A stretch of 64,000 bases of DNA from positions 43,501,576-43,565,575 of the forward strand of contig NC_044995.1 in the NCBI RefSeq assembly GCF_008728515.1, in the 5' to 3' direction. Position 1 is the stretch's first letter. Each line of letters opens with the position of its first letter. Shown in pieces: positions 1 through 12,700 of the stretch. Under the pieces are notes generated by a model. That model saw nothing but the letters and a program-made list of their open reading frames with translations, searched no databases and was not told the DNA's origin. Position numbers and translations under genes: made by a program. This stretch comes from Papio anubis (taxonomy: Eukaryota; Chordata; Mammalia; Primates; Cercopithecidae).

Positions 1-29
1 TTCTGGAATGGAGACAGGGTCTCCGGTTT

Positions 30-498
30 TTGGAGATAGAGTCTTGCTCTGTTGCCCAGGCTGGAGTACAGTGGCATGATCATAGCTCACTGCAGCCCCA
101 ACCTCCTAGGCTGAAGCAATTCTCTTGCCTCAGCGTCCTGAGTAGCTGGGACTACAGATGCATGCCACCAGTCCTGGCTAATTCTTTTTTATTTTTTAAT
201 TATTTTTTTTTTTAGAGATGGGATCTCACTATGTTACCTGGTTTCAAGTCCATTGGGCTTACCTATTTATTACATTCCAGAAGTGCTGTGGTGGGGGGAT
301 AGTCAGCACAATCAGCTTTGGGAATTCAATAGAATAAACTCACAATTTGCGGATAGGAAGGGAATTTTTGAACGGGTCTTTGACAGATGCATAGGAGTTT
401 GCTGGATGGAGTAACAGCTTCAGGCCCAACGCACAGCTTCTGAGAGATCCCCATGTTAAAAGTCTATTCTCAAAGGTAGGAAGGTGGTGGAAAAGCCT
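30..498. repeat. Old Alu fragment (-) and unique flank
   Basis: About 30-240 is a diverged minus-strand Alu. From about 245 to 498 I see no repeat or gene signal. Confidence 0.75.
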
Positions 499-794
499 AG
501 AAATTTTTGTTTGGGCCGGGCGCGGTGGCTCAAGCCTGTAATCCCAGCACTTTGGGAGGCCGAGACGGGTGGATCACGAGGTCAGGAGATCGAGACCATC
601 CTGGCTAACACGGTGAAACCCCGTCTCTACTAAAAAATACAAAAAACTAGCCGGGCGTGGTGGCGGGTGCCTGTAGTCCCAGCTACTTGGGAGGCTGAGG
701 CAGGAGAATGGCGTGAACCCGGGAGGCGGAGCTTGCAGTGAGCTGAGATCCGGCCATTGCACTCCAGCCTGGGCGGCAGAGCGAGACTCCGTCT

Positions 795-833
<39 letters not shown>

Positions 834-846
834 AATTTTTGTTTGG
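499..846 (+). mobile_element. Full-length AluYR-type insertion with 16-bp target site duplication
   Basis: The Alu spans 515-830 with a long A tail. Both flanks carry agaaatttttgtttgg (499-514 and 831-846), a perfect duplication. The 5' end reads ggctcaagcctg, the Old World monkey form. The element is close to consensus, so it is young. Confidence 0.9.
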
Positions 847-1099
847 AGTACTGACAACAGATAGGGAGCCGAAATTCTTGTCTGGTCCCTTTGGTAGGTG
901 GAGAAACAGGTTCAAAGAGATTTGAAAGTTTACACCGTTTTTATTGTTAACTTCTTCATTTTGAGAACCAGATGAAAAACCTGGGCCCTTCTCCCCGGGA
1001 TTTACATCTTTACCCAATGTTTTCTCAACATATTTAGGGGCCTCTGATCTCAGCCTAGTTAACAATCCAGGCTCCAAGAGCCAGGTGAGTTTCCAACGA
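847..1099. other. Unique upstream flank
   Basis: No repeat or gene signal is recognised between the young Alu and the CpG island. Confidence 0.5.
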
Positions 1100-1960
1100 T
1101 TCTCCTTGCTCAAGGGAGGGGGCGGCAGCTTGGGAGGCCGTGGGAGGGCCGCCCAGGTGAGTCCTGGGACCTGTCTGCCCAGGTTGTCGTCCAGGCCCCC
1201 CACAAATCAGAGCCCCACCTCCATCTCAATCTCGATCCGAAAACGCGGCCCCCTCAGCCCCAACTAGGCGCCCCCAGCCCAGAGCCCCCCGTCCGCCCTC
1301 CCACCCCTCCAGCCCATCGGAGTTTTTCTCTCCGAGCCCCAGGCCCTTCCCCGAGCCGCAGCCTCTCTCCCCGCCCCGGATCGCAGCCCCCCGTCCCCGC
1401 CCCGGGAGCTACGAGGTGCAAACGCGCCCTCCTCCAACTCCTCCCGCCCCCAACTCCCCTCGAGTGGCAGCTCTGGGCTGAGAACGCGGCGGGGTCGGCC
1501 TCTCGGCTTCGCGTTCCCGCCCCGGGTCCCCGGCGCCGCAGGAGCCCGCCCTGCAGCGCTGAGTCCCGCGCGTCCATCTGCCGTGCCCGCCTCCACGCGC
1601 GCCGCCTTGCAGGTAGGTGAAGGCGCGGGGCCCCCGGCAGGGCGAGATCGTTGGCCCCGAAGGGTGGGGAAGGCGGGGGCGGGGGGGCCGGCAGGGGGAG
1701 GCGGAGAGGATTCCTTTGTTCGCAGCCGGGCAGCCCCGGGCCCAGCCCCCTCCCCTCTCCGCCTTCTAGTGGCGCCCGCCGCAGTGGGGAGTGGGGGCGC
1801 GGGGACCCAGCGGGAGGGGCTCGGCCGGGGCGCGGGGCCCCTGACCCCACAGGTGAGGGCGGAGCCAAGTGTGGTCGCGGCCGGGGACTCTGCCAGGTAG
1901 AGCTCACGCCCCGCGGGCTCCCGGGGCGCCCTCTCCCCGTCGGCGGAGCTTGGGATCCCT
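1100..1960 (+). promoter_or_regulatory. FBN3: CpG island, likely FBN3 promoter and first non-coding exon
   Basis: This GC-rich stretch is dense in CpG and poor in repeats, unlike the Alu-rich flanks, and sits about 2 kb upstream of the start codon exon. Several donor-like sites occur, the best being cag|gtaggt at 1612/1613 and others near 1083, 1156 and 1853. The ATG exon at 3608 opens with untranslated sequence after a good acceptor, so at least one upstream 5'UTR exon must exist, and this island is the natural place. I cannot fix the transcription start. Long open frames on the minus strand here are expected from GC content and are not taken as genes. Confidence 0.6.
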
Positions 1961-2754
1961 CGCTCCTTGGCCCTCAGCCTCCACACCCCGTGCTGGGCGC
2001 GCCTTCTCTGCTCATTCATTCCACAAACTCCAGGGTGTGGCTCGCAGAGGCAGCGGTGTGTAGGGGGGACCGAGGCAAATGAAGCCAGAGACTCCCCACC
2101 CCACCTAACTCCCCCACCCCACCCGAGGCAGGGGGCTGGGGCGGAGGGAGTGGGGGGAGGAGGGTTTGCAGGCCCCGAGGCTGCTTCGAGTCCACAGATT
2201 CTCAAAGTGCCGACTTACCCGGACAACAGAGAAGCAAAAAGAGGGCGCCCCTCCCCAGCCAGCCAACTCTCCAACGTTGACAGGGGTCTCTCCCTTCTCC
2301 GGGGCCTTTGGACAACCCGGTTGGCCCGGAGAGGGGCGTGGCCAAGGCCACACAGCAGGCCTCCTCGCCCATTCTCCACCTAGGCCCAGTTTCTTTCCTC
2401 GCTAGAAGCTGAATGGAACAGGAAGGCCACTTGGTCTGGCTTCTTTCCCTCAAGTATTTTGCCTCCACCCTCCAAACGGTCATCTCCTGTCCCGGTCTTC
2501 TTCCTCCCGTCCTTCATGACCCAGGAAAGACCCAGCCACGGGGGGCAGGAGCGAGTTCCGTTCCTGATCTTCTCACCCTCCTCCTCCTCTTCCTGGGCTT
2601 AAGCTCAGGCTTAACCCCTCACACATGGTGTGATGGCCTTAGTTTGCTCATCTGTGAAATGGGCACAGCAGCGGTTTCTTCCCTGCTGGGCACAGGGGTA
2701 CTCTCTGCATTGGGAAGTTCCAGCCTCTGCCTGGGCCCCCTGCCTGGAATGAGG
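1961..2754. other. Non-coding flank between CpG island and inverted duplication
   Basis: This is likely intron 1. A MIR-like piece lies near 2600-2680 (ctcatctgtgaaatgggcac). Nothing else is recognised. Confidence 0.5.
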
Positions 2755-3525
2755 GACAGTGGTGTGGTTGCCCGAGGCAGCCCTGAGGCCCATGGGGAAC
2801 CCAGGGAGGCATCCAGCCCTGACAGTCAGAGGAGGCTTCCTGGAGGAGGTGTGGTGTTAGAGAAGGGTCTTGGGGCTGAGGGTGCACAGCTGAGGCAAGA
2901 CGGGCGTGGGACATGGAGGGGAGGGGACACAGGGCCAGGTGGGGCCAGGTGTTGCAAGAGTGGGGGTATCTGTGTCACTGAGTGACAGTGGGGTGGTTGC
3001 CTCCCACGACTTACCACCTTCCTCACACCTTGGATGCTCTCCTGGCTCCACCTTCCCAGCCAGAACTTTAGGAATCTCCTCAACGCCCCCCACCTCCCAT
3101 GATGTCAGCCTCCCATTCCTCTCCTCTCTCTCCCATCTGGACAGCCCCCAGCCTCCTGACACCCTGTTTCTGCTGGGGACCCTGCTTCCCTTCCCCACTC
3201 CACCTAACATGCATTTTGACTTTGCTCCTCCCGTTCAAAGCTTTTCAAGGGCTCTTCATTGTCCTTGACAAATGAGCAAAAGCTCCATGACACCGCTACG
3301 CCCACTCCTGCAACGCCTGGTCCCACCTGGCCCCACCTGACCCCACCTGGCCCTCTCTCCCCTCCCCTCCACGTCTTGCCTTGGCTGTGCACCCTCAGCC
3401 CCAAGACCCTTCTTTAACATCACACCTCCTCCAGGAAGCCTCCTCTGACTGTTCACTGCTTCCCGGTTGGGGCTGGATGCCTCCTTGGGCTCCCAGAGGC
3501 CCCAGGGCTGCCCCATTTGGCAACC
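2755..3525. repeat. Imperfect inverted duplication upstream of coding exon 1
   Basis: About 2755-2982 and 3285-3525 are diverged reverse complements of each other. Shared landmarks are ggaggcttcctggaggagg, then ggtcttggggctgagggtgc, and a ccacctggcccc tract. The spacer is about 300 bases. The right arm ends some 80 bases before the ATG exon. Confidence 0.85.
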
Positions 3526-3607
3526 ACCCTGCCCTCCTCGTTGTGTTGGGTCTCCCATGGCCAGGGTGAGGGGCTCTCCTAGGGCTGACTCTGCTTCCTC
3601 TCCGCAG

Positions 3608-3791
3608 CCTCCAGGGGACACGCCATGACTCTGGAGGGTCTGTGTTTGGCAAGGGGCCCCCTGGCCCGGCTCCTGCTGGCCTGGTCGGCCCTGTTGTGCA
3701 TGGCAGGTGGCCAAGGCCGCTGGGATGGGGCCTTGGAGGCTGCAGGTCCTGGACGTGTGCGGAGGCGGGGCAGCCCAGGCATCTTGCAGGG
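3608..3791 (+). CDS. FBN3: FBN3 coding exon 1: 5'UTR end, ATG, signal peptide, basic cleavage site
   Basis: The acceptor ctctccgcag precedes 3608. The ATG at 3625 (cgccATGa, moderate Kozak) starts a 167-nt coding part ending in phase 2 before gtgcgt. Residues 1-27 have an Arg-flanked hydrophobic core (LLLAWSALLCMA) typical of a signal peptide. RVRRRG at residues 44-49 fits the furin-type site expected in fibrillin N-termini. Other in-frame ATGs upstream lack exon context. Confidence 0.95.
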
Positions 3792-6700
3792 GTGCGTGGT
3801 ACCTGGGTTGCTGGGAGACCCCTTCGGTGTGGATTGGGCTGTCCTGGGGGTAGCGGAATGCCCGGGGGATGTCTACCCGGGCAGGGGCTCACCAGACCCA
3901 TCTCGCTGTCCCTGAAGGCCGAATGTGTGCGGCTCCCGGTTCCACGCTTACTGCTGTCCGGGCTGGAGAACATTTCCTGGCAGGAGCCAGTGTGTCGTAC
4001 GTGAGTGCTGCTGCCTTCTGGAGGTGGGAGGCACAGGCCGGGGACACTCTTACCTGCCTGCAGGTCCAGCTCTGTTTACACGGGGACTTAGCCAGGGGCC
4101 TCTGGCTGAACCGCAGGAATGGCCCTTGCATCTGTCCTCAGGGTTCCAGGCCAACCTGCCATGTTCATTTCCTTTGCCCTACAACCTCTTTGTGTCTGTC
4201 TGTCTCTCTCTCTGGTTCCCTTTCTTTGTCTCTGCGTCTCTCTGTTCATCTCTGCTCGTGTCTTTCTCTGTTGGTTTCTTTTCTTTATTATTATTTTTTT
4301 TAGAGATGAGGGTCTCTGTGTTGCTCAAGCTGGTCTTGAACTCTGGCCTCAAGCGATCCTCCCATCTCAGCCTCCCAAAGTACTAGGATTCCAGGTGTGA
4401 GCCACCGCACCTGGTCTCTCTCTGTTGGTTACTGTCTATCTATCTGATTCTCTCTGTCTCTCTCTCTCTCTCTCTCTGAGTCTCTTTCTCTCTGCTTCTC
4501 TCTGGCCTCACCCTCTCTTTCTGTCTCTGTCTCCGGAATCTGACTCCACTTCCCAGGAGACACCCAACCACAGTATCCAGAACCCAAGCACCTCTAGCTC
4601 TGTCCTCACAGCTCGGCAGCTCTGGCCCAAAGAGCGTTCTCTCCCAATGGCTGTGGCAGAATCACCAACCCACAGCCTGGGTCGTACCACCTGCCCAGCC
4701 CAGCCTGAGAGTGGGGGGACGTCCCATGAAAAGAGGGGTGGTGTGCTATGAGCAGAGCCGGGGATGCAGATGACCAGCAGTGTCCACCGAGGTGTTCTGG
4801 GCAGCCCGGACACTGATGGAGCAGGCATGGCCCAGGCTCGGTCCTGGTCTTGACTGCCACCTGCTGCACCCATCCAGCCATCTGTAGGCGCGCCTGCGGT
4901 GAGGGCTTCTGCTCACAGCCCAACCTGTGCACCTATGCGGATGGGACGCTGGCTCCCAGCTGCGGGGTGAGCCGAGGTGAGCGGGAAGTGGCCTCTTCGG
5001 GGAGGGAGAAGGTCACAGGGTTCGGTTACCACGAGGAGCCCGGGCTGCTTTTGTTGAAGGACAGGAGTGGGGCTGAGCATGCCTAGTCCTGCAGCCTTCC
5101 TGGGAGGGCATCTCGGGGCCTGTCTCCACCTTACTATGCATCCCACCTTCCTGTCCCCAGGGTCAGGGTGCAGTGTGAGCTGTATGAATGGGGGCACCTG
5201 CCGGGGGGCGTCCTGTCTGTGTCAGGAGCCAACACGACCACCGTGTGTGGGCAGCGTGAGTATCCCCGTGGGACTCCCCTTCTCGCACGCTTGGGACTGT
5301 GATCCCAGAGCAGTGGTCTCTGCTGCCAGCTGCCCACTGCCCAGGGGGTCCTTCTTCCTGGACTGGAGATTGCAGGGGACATTTATTGTCACAGTCTTTT
5401 CTTCTTCTTCTTCTTTTTTTTTTTTTTTTTTTTTTTGATACAGAGTCTCGCTCTATGCAAAACTGGAGGCTGATGGCATGATCTCGACTCACTGCAAACT
5501 CCGCCTCCTGGGTTCACGCCATTCTCACCTCAGTCTCCCAAGTAAGCTGGGGACCACACCCAGGCGCCCACCACCACACTTGAGCTAATTTTGTTTGGTG
5601 AGACAGGGTTTCCTGGTGTCAGCCAGGATGGTCTCGATCTCCTGACCTGCCAGTGATCACCACGCGGCCAGAGTGCGGGGATTACAGGCGTGAAACCACC
5701 CGCCCGGCTTAGCTTTTTGTTTGTTTGTTTGTTTTTTGAGATGGAGTCTTGCTCTGTTGCCCAGGCTGGTGTGCAGTGGCACCACCTCAGCTCACTTCAA
5801 CCTTTGCCTCCCAGGTTCAAGCAATTCTCCTGTGTCAGCCTCCCGAGTAGCTGGGATTACAAGCACTCACCACTACGTCGGGCTAATTTTTGTATTTTTA
5901 GTAGAGACAGGGTTTGACTATATTGGACAGGCTGGTCTTGAACCCCTGACCTCAGGTGATCCACCTGCCTTGGCCCCCCAAGGTGCTCAGATTACAGGCG
6001 TGAGCCATGAGCCCGGCCTCAGTCTTATCATTCAACCTGGGCCAGATCCTGGGGATTCCTGGGTGAAAAGGGGTTTACTGTGAACCCCAGCTCTCTCTGC
6101 TGCCGGGGGACCTCCAGCCACCACCCTTTCTCCCTCCACAGCCATCTGCTGGCCCTTGGCTGCCGTGAGTCGCTGCGTGGGCAACAGCTGCGCCTGTGTG
6201 TGTAATGCGGCTTCATGGGACCTCAGTGTGAGAGAGGTACCAAGCACGCAGGGGTGGGAGGCAGACAGGGGACTTGATGGAGGAAAGGGGGTTTCCTGGA
6301 AGCCCCTGAGACATGGCCAGGCCTTGAGGAGGCTAGCTAGCCTCCCCTTCCACTTGTGGCACAGGGCAGTCTGAGGACATTTCTTTCATTTGCTCATCTA
6401 TTCTCCAAAACATCTGCTATTCACTGGCTCAGAGCGACGGCCTGTGTTGGAGTCTGGTAGGAAAAAGAGAGGATGTGCCGGTCTGAGGTGTAGGGAGAAG
6501 AAACTGCAAGCAGAAGATTCTTTTTTTTTTTTTTTTTTTTTTGAGGCAGGTCTGGCTCTGTCGCCAGGCTGGAGTGCAGTGATGGCGGATCTTGGCTCAC
6601 TGCAAGCTCCGCCTCAGTGCAGCCATTCTCCTGCCTCAGCCTCCCGAGTAGCTGGGACTACGAGCCGCCCACCTCGCCCGGCTAGTTTTTGTATTTTTGA

Positions 6701-9700
6701 GTAGAGACTGGGTTTCACCGTGTTTGCCAGGATGGTTTCGATCTCCTGACCTCGTGATCTGCCCGTTTCGGCCTCCCAAAGTGCTGGGATTACAGGCTTG
6801 AGCCACCGCACCCGGCCAGAAGATTCTTATCTGGGGGTTTCAAGGCTAAGACAAAGGTTGGGGCAGCCTTGGAGCACATGAAGGACAGAGAAACCATCTG
6901 CTCCACGGAAGGGAGTCAAGGAGGGCTTCCTGGAGGAGGGGACCCCTCAGCTGGATCTGGTAGGGTGGACTGGACCTCATGAGATGGGCAAACCGCCTCT
7001 GTATTGCACTCTAATTCTTTTTTATTTTTCTTTTCTTCTTTTTTTTTTTGAGACAAAGTTTTGCTGTGTCACGCAGGCTGGAGTACAGTGGCACGATCTC
7101 GGCTCACTGCAACCTCCGCCTCCCAGGTTCAAATGATTCTCCTGCCTCAGCCTCCCAAGTAGCTGGGATAGCAGGCATGCATCCCCACGCTCAGCTAATT
7201 TTCGTAATTTTAGTAGAGACGAGGTTTTGCCATGTTGGCCAGGCTGGCCTCGAACTCCTGGCCTCAAGTGATCTGCCTGTCTTGGCCTCCCAAAATGCTG
7301 GGATTACAGGAATGAGCCACCACACCCAGTCACCCTAACACTTTAAAATGATCCCATTTTTAAGAGGGCTAAAATGGATGAGATCCCCTGCTGAGAGGTT
7401 GTTACCAAAATTAAGAGGGTGGACGTACCAGGAGTTTGAGACCAGCCTGGGCAATGTAGTGAGACCCCCCTCTCTACAAAAAGTAAAAAATTAGCCTAGC
7501 GTGGTAGTGCGTATCTGTAGTCTCAGGCTGAAGTAGGAGGATTGCATGAGCTCAGGAGTTCGAGGCTGCAGTGAGCCGTGGTGGTGCCACTGCATTCCAG
7601 CCTGGGTGACAGAACCAGACCCTATCTCTCTTAAAAAAAAAAAAAAAAAAGAAAGAAAGAAAAGAAAAGAAAAAGAAAGAAAGAAAAGAGGCCAGGCACT
7701 GTGGCTCACACCTGCAATTCCAGCATTTTGGGAGGCCGAGGTGGCAGATCACTCGAGGCCAGGAGTTTGAGACCAGCCATGGCCAACATGGCAAAAGCCA
7801 TCTCTACTAAAAATAAAAATAAAAACTTTAGCAGGGTGTGGTAGCGCGTGCCTGTAGTCCCAGCTACTTGGAAGGCTGAGGCGTGATAATTTTTTGAACC
7901 TGGGAGGCAGTGAGCCAAGATCGCACCACTGCACTCCAGCCTGGAAGACAGAGCGAGACCTGTCTCAAAAAAAAAAAAGAAACAAAGAAAAAAAAAAGAA
8001 AAGAAAAGAAAAAAGGAGAATGGACACAGTGATGACTTTCTTGTGAGCAGTGAGGTGTGGCAGCGATGGGGAGAGAAGAGAGAAGGAGTCAAGATGAACC
8101 CCAGGCCTGGTCTGAAAATTGGGGGGAAGCTAGTGGTGCACCCCGGCAGGGAGGAGGAAGACTGAGCTCTGTGTTGGCTGGGGGACTTGCAAGCTGTCCG
8201 GGAAGCAGCTGGACACTTAGGCCTGGGGCTGAGACAGCGGCGGGAGCTGCTCCGTCCATGGGGACTGAAGCCCAGGGTTCAGCTGAGGATCCCCGCTAGA
8301 GAAAGTAGCACTAGCAGAGACAGCTACCTGGACATTTAAGCACAGACAGGAAAAACAGAGCCCACAGTGGGCTGAGAAAGAGAAAGAGAACAGGAGTGGG
8401 TGGTGTCAGGGACGTCCAGGCTTGTGAGATTTTCAGATGCAGGAGGCATCTGAGTGCCTGGCGTGGCGTTTCAACCCAGGAAGGCGAGGATAGGCAGGAC
8501 CTGGGTACTAGAAGCTGGAGGGGCTGGGGAAGTGACCTGGGTTTGAGGGTGGGCTCCTGGAAACTGCAGAATTGGAACATGGGCTGTTGGAGGCGGGCCA
8601 AGCTCTGGGTGGCAGGAGAGTGAGGGGGAGGGGGAAGTGGGGGAGCTACCAGGAATTGCATTTTGGCATCAGGACAGCCTGGGGGTGGGGGGGTCTCTGT
8701 GAAGCCCCTCCTCCTTATGGGGCCTGAGTTGGGGGTGACTTTGGCTTCTTCTCTTGGGAGGGGCTGCCCTTGTTTGAGAGCTAACTCCTTTATTGGAAAC
8801 ATCTGGAGAAGAGAGCCAAGAAGTCGCATCTGGGCTCATGTACTGGGGTTGGGGGAACCAATGCGGTCACCTTGGGCTGGGCCTGATGGGGACTGAGGAT
8901 GTGATGTTGGGGGTCCAGAGAATTTAGGCAGATAACAGATTCTTCCCCAAATCTGGGCGATATGGCAGGGCCAGGCATATGCTCAAGTACTAGACATGCC
9001 TTTTAGCTGGGCGTCCGTGGGTTCCTGCCCAGGCCTGAAGGGAGGACAGGCCTGGGAAAGGAGTCCCATCAGTTCAGACAGGGTGTTCACACAGGCCCTG
9101 AGCTTTACGGGCTTGGAGATCCTAGTCTCTCTCTTGGAAGTTGGTCAGGAAATGCTTTGAAAAAAAAGGGTTTTGAAGGGTGAATAGGAGTTCGTTAGGT
9201 AGGGAAAAGGGAGGAAAGATATTCTATTTAGGAAGAGAGCAGCATAAGTAAAGCCTGGTCTGTGGGTGCAGGGGGCGCTGAGAAGGTGCTAGAGACGCAG
9301 AGATCTCTAGACAGGGGCAGTCCTCAGCCAGGTACCCATATCTGTCTGCCCTGCAGATTACCGGACGGGACCCTGCTTTGGCCAAGTGGGCCCCGAGGGG
9401 TGCCAGCATCAGCTGACAGGCCTCGCGTGCACCAAGGCACTTTGCTGTGCCACTGTGGGCCGTGCCTGGGGCCTTCCATGTGAACTTTGCCCTGCACAGC
9501 CACACCCCTGCCGCCGAGGCTTCATCCCCAATATCCACACGGGGGCCTGCCAAGGTGAATAGTGGGGTCAGGGCTGAGTGGGAGGCCTTGGCCAGCTTGG
9601 TTCTTCCTTCTGATGGGCCTCTCACTCCCTTGCTGGGCTTTGTCCTTGCAGATGTGGATGAGTGCCAGGCCGTGCCAGGCCTGTGCCAGGGAGGCAGCTG

Positions 9701-12700
9701 TGTCAACACGGTGGGCTCCTTCCATTGCCACTGTCCAGTTGGACACCGGCTCGGTGACAGCAGTGTTGCATGTGAAGGTGGGTGACTGGAGAGGGACAAC
9801 CTGGGAGCTCCTCTGTGACTCGTGTCTGGGGGGGCTCAGGCTCCCCTGCAGGAAGGCAGAGGGGTCAGGCTGGTGAGGTGCCCAGTTCTGACCTTGTCCC
9901 TGTCTATGTAGATGTGAATGAGCGTCTCCGTGTGCCCGGCCTCTGCTCCGGGGTGACTGCACCAACGCTGTCGGGAGCTACGTGTGTCCCTGTCCCCGAG
10001 GTTTTCCCTGCAGCTTGGATGGCACCCACTGCCTGAGTGAACCGAGGGGCTGGAGGGGGAGAGAGCGGGTAGGAGCAAGACCACCTTGTTCAGCTCTCTC
10101 TGTCTCTCTCTCTCTCTTTTTTTTTTTTTTTTTTGAGACAGAGTCTGGCTCTGTTACCCAGGTTGGAGTGCAGTGGCGCAATCTCAGCGCACTGCAACCT
10201 CTGCCTCCCGGGTTCAAGAGATCCTCCTGCCTCAGCCTCCCAAGTAGCTGGGATTACAGGTGCCCGCCACCACGCCTGGCTAATTTTTGTATTTTTAGTA
10301 GAGATGGGGTTTCTCCATGTTGGCCAGGCTGGTCTTGAACTCCTGACCTCAGGTGATCCGCCTCCCTTGGCCTCCCATAATGCTGGGACTACAGGCGTGA
10401 GCCACCGCACCCGGCCCCACCATTTTTGAGATGGGGAAACAGGCCCAGAAAGGGGAGGTTTGCTTGAGTCCAGTCCACAAGTCCAGAACACACTCAATTC
10501 CCCAGACCCCCTGCCCGGGTGGCGGTCCCTTGGGCTGTGGCTCCCCGTGCAGGCCTACCCTTCAGCAACCCCCCGACACTTGGCCTGGCCAAGTGGGAAC
10601 CCACCCCCCACCCTGCACGCTTAGGCCTCTCACTCCTTCTTTTGCTGTCTTGATGAGCCGAATGTCAGGCCCTAGAAGTTGCCTGTGGCCAATAGGGCTG
10701 GCCAGGAACATGAACGCTGGTGGTGGAGGATGGACAGCGTCCTGGTTTGGGGAGACAGGAGTGGGTGCTTGGAGGTTTTCCAGCGTCACCCTGGTCACCT
10801 CAGGTTAGGCCACTACCAGGCAGGGCTGAGAATATTGTGTTTGGAGTTCAGCCAGTATGCTGTGGCCAACTCCAGACTTTCTAGGTCTCCACCACAGGGG
10901 GCCGCCACAGCTGGCATTGGGGTAGCAGTGGACACATCCCCTGGACTGCGGGGTCCTCTGTCCACTGCTAAAGAGGAGACCCTGGATTTGACAAACCAGC
11001 CTCTGAACATAGGCTTTGGAATCAGTCCGGGACTCCCACCCAGGGCAGCTCACAGACCCTGTGGCCTTGGGCAAGTGACTTAATCGCTCGGTGCCTCAGT
11101 TTCCCCATCTGTAAAATGGTAGATGATAGCAGTACCTAGCTCAGTGAAGACTGGGGAAGATAGCTTTTGGGGAGTAATTTGCAGAGGGCTGGTGCCTTAC
11201 AGGATACTTAATACACATTCATGCACAGCAGGTGAGGTTGAGGCTGTGACCACTTAGCTCACGATGTGTACTTACAGCAATGACAGGATTGTTTTTGATA
11301 AAATTCTCTTATTTTCTTGTTTTTAGACACAGTCTTGCTCTGTCCCCCAGGCTGGAGTGCAATGGCACGATCTCAGCTCACTGCAAACCTCCACCTCCTG
11401 GGTTCAAACCATTGCCTCAGCCTCCCCAGTAGCTGGGATTACAGGCACCCACCACCATGCCCGGCTAACTTTTGCATTTTTAGTAGAGACGGGGTTTCAC
11501 CGTGTTGGCCAGGCTGGTCTCAAACTCCTGACCTCAGGTGATCCACCCGCCTCGGCCTCCCAAAGTGCTGGGATTACAGGCATGAGCCACCGTGCCTGAG
11601 CATTTTTGTTAAAATTCTTATATTCTGTCTCTCTTGCTTAAGGGGCTGTTGCCTGTTGGGCCCCCTGAGATTGGGAAATCGAGTTTCCCGTCCTCCTCCC
11701 GCTTTTGCAGCTGTGTGACTTTGGAGGAGTCTGTTGACCTTTCCTTATCTGGGCAGGCCCAGCCCCCTTTGAGGGGCTATGATGAGACTGAGAACGAAAA
11801 ACCCTGACTCCCACACACGTACCTGGGGGGTCCCCAGGTGCACAGGGCGGGGACCAGAGAGGTGGAAACATTTGCGTGTTTTCCCAGCTTGGGGCAGGTC
11901 AGGGGCGGCTCTCAGTGGCCCTCCCAGCGCCTGGGAGGAGTTTTTTAAACTGTGGGCTACCGGCCAAGCTCTGTGCATTTTTAAGCCTAAAAATATGCTC
12001 TTTAAGCCAGAGCCTGAGAAATCCGATCGCTGCATAAAGTCATTGACCTTGAGGGCGCAGTGGGAAGTGGAAGAGTGTTGGTGGTTCTCATACCTGGGGA
12101 GCCTGTCTGCCTCAGTCTCCCTGGGGGCTGTGGCCGTCAATCCATCCCCTCGACTCCTTGGGACCCCTTTCTGAAATTCACATTAGGCTGCTGTGTAATG
12201 CCTGAAGCCAGCAAGCAAAGACACACAGCTGCAGATCTCGGTGTCCCTGACTGGTATCCCACTGGGGCAGTCCTTCCCCGCCAATGGGTCTTCCTCAGTG
12301 TGGTTGGATGCCTGCAGCGACGGGGAGCTCACTACCTCTGTGTGATAACTTGGAAATGTTGGTGATAAGAGATGGCACTGAATGGGCGTTGGCCACATGT
12401 CAAACTTTTCTTTTTTATTTTTATTTATTTATTTATTTTTGAGACTGAATCTTGCTCTGTCGCCCAGTCTGGAGTGCAGTGGCACGATCTCGGCTCACTA
12501 CAGCCTCTGCCTCCCGGGTTGAAGTGATTCTCCTGCCTCAGCCTCCCAAGTACAGGTGCGTGCCACCACACCTGGCTAATTTTTGTATTTTTAGTAGACA
12601 CGGGGTTTCGTCATGTCGGCCAGCCTGTTCTTGAACTCCTGACCTCGTGATCCACCCGCCTCAGCCTCCCAAAGTGCTGAGATTACAGGCGTGAGCCACT

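Noticed and set aside
1254..2205. Minus-strand ORFs of 217 and 313 residues in the CpG island
   Set aside because: They are Pro/Arg/Gly/Ala-rich frames expected from GC-rich DNA, overlapping in two frames with no conserved pattern.
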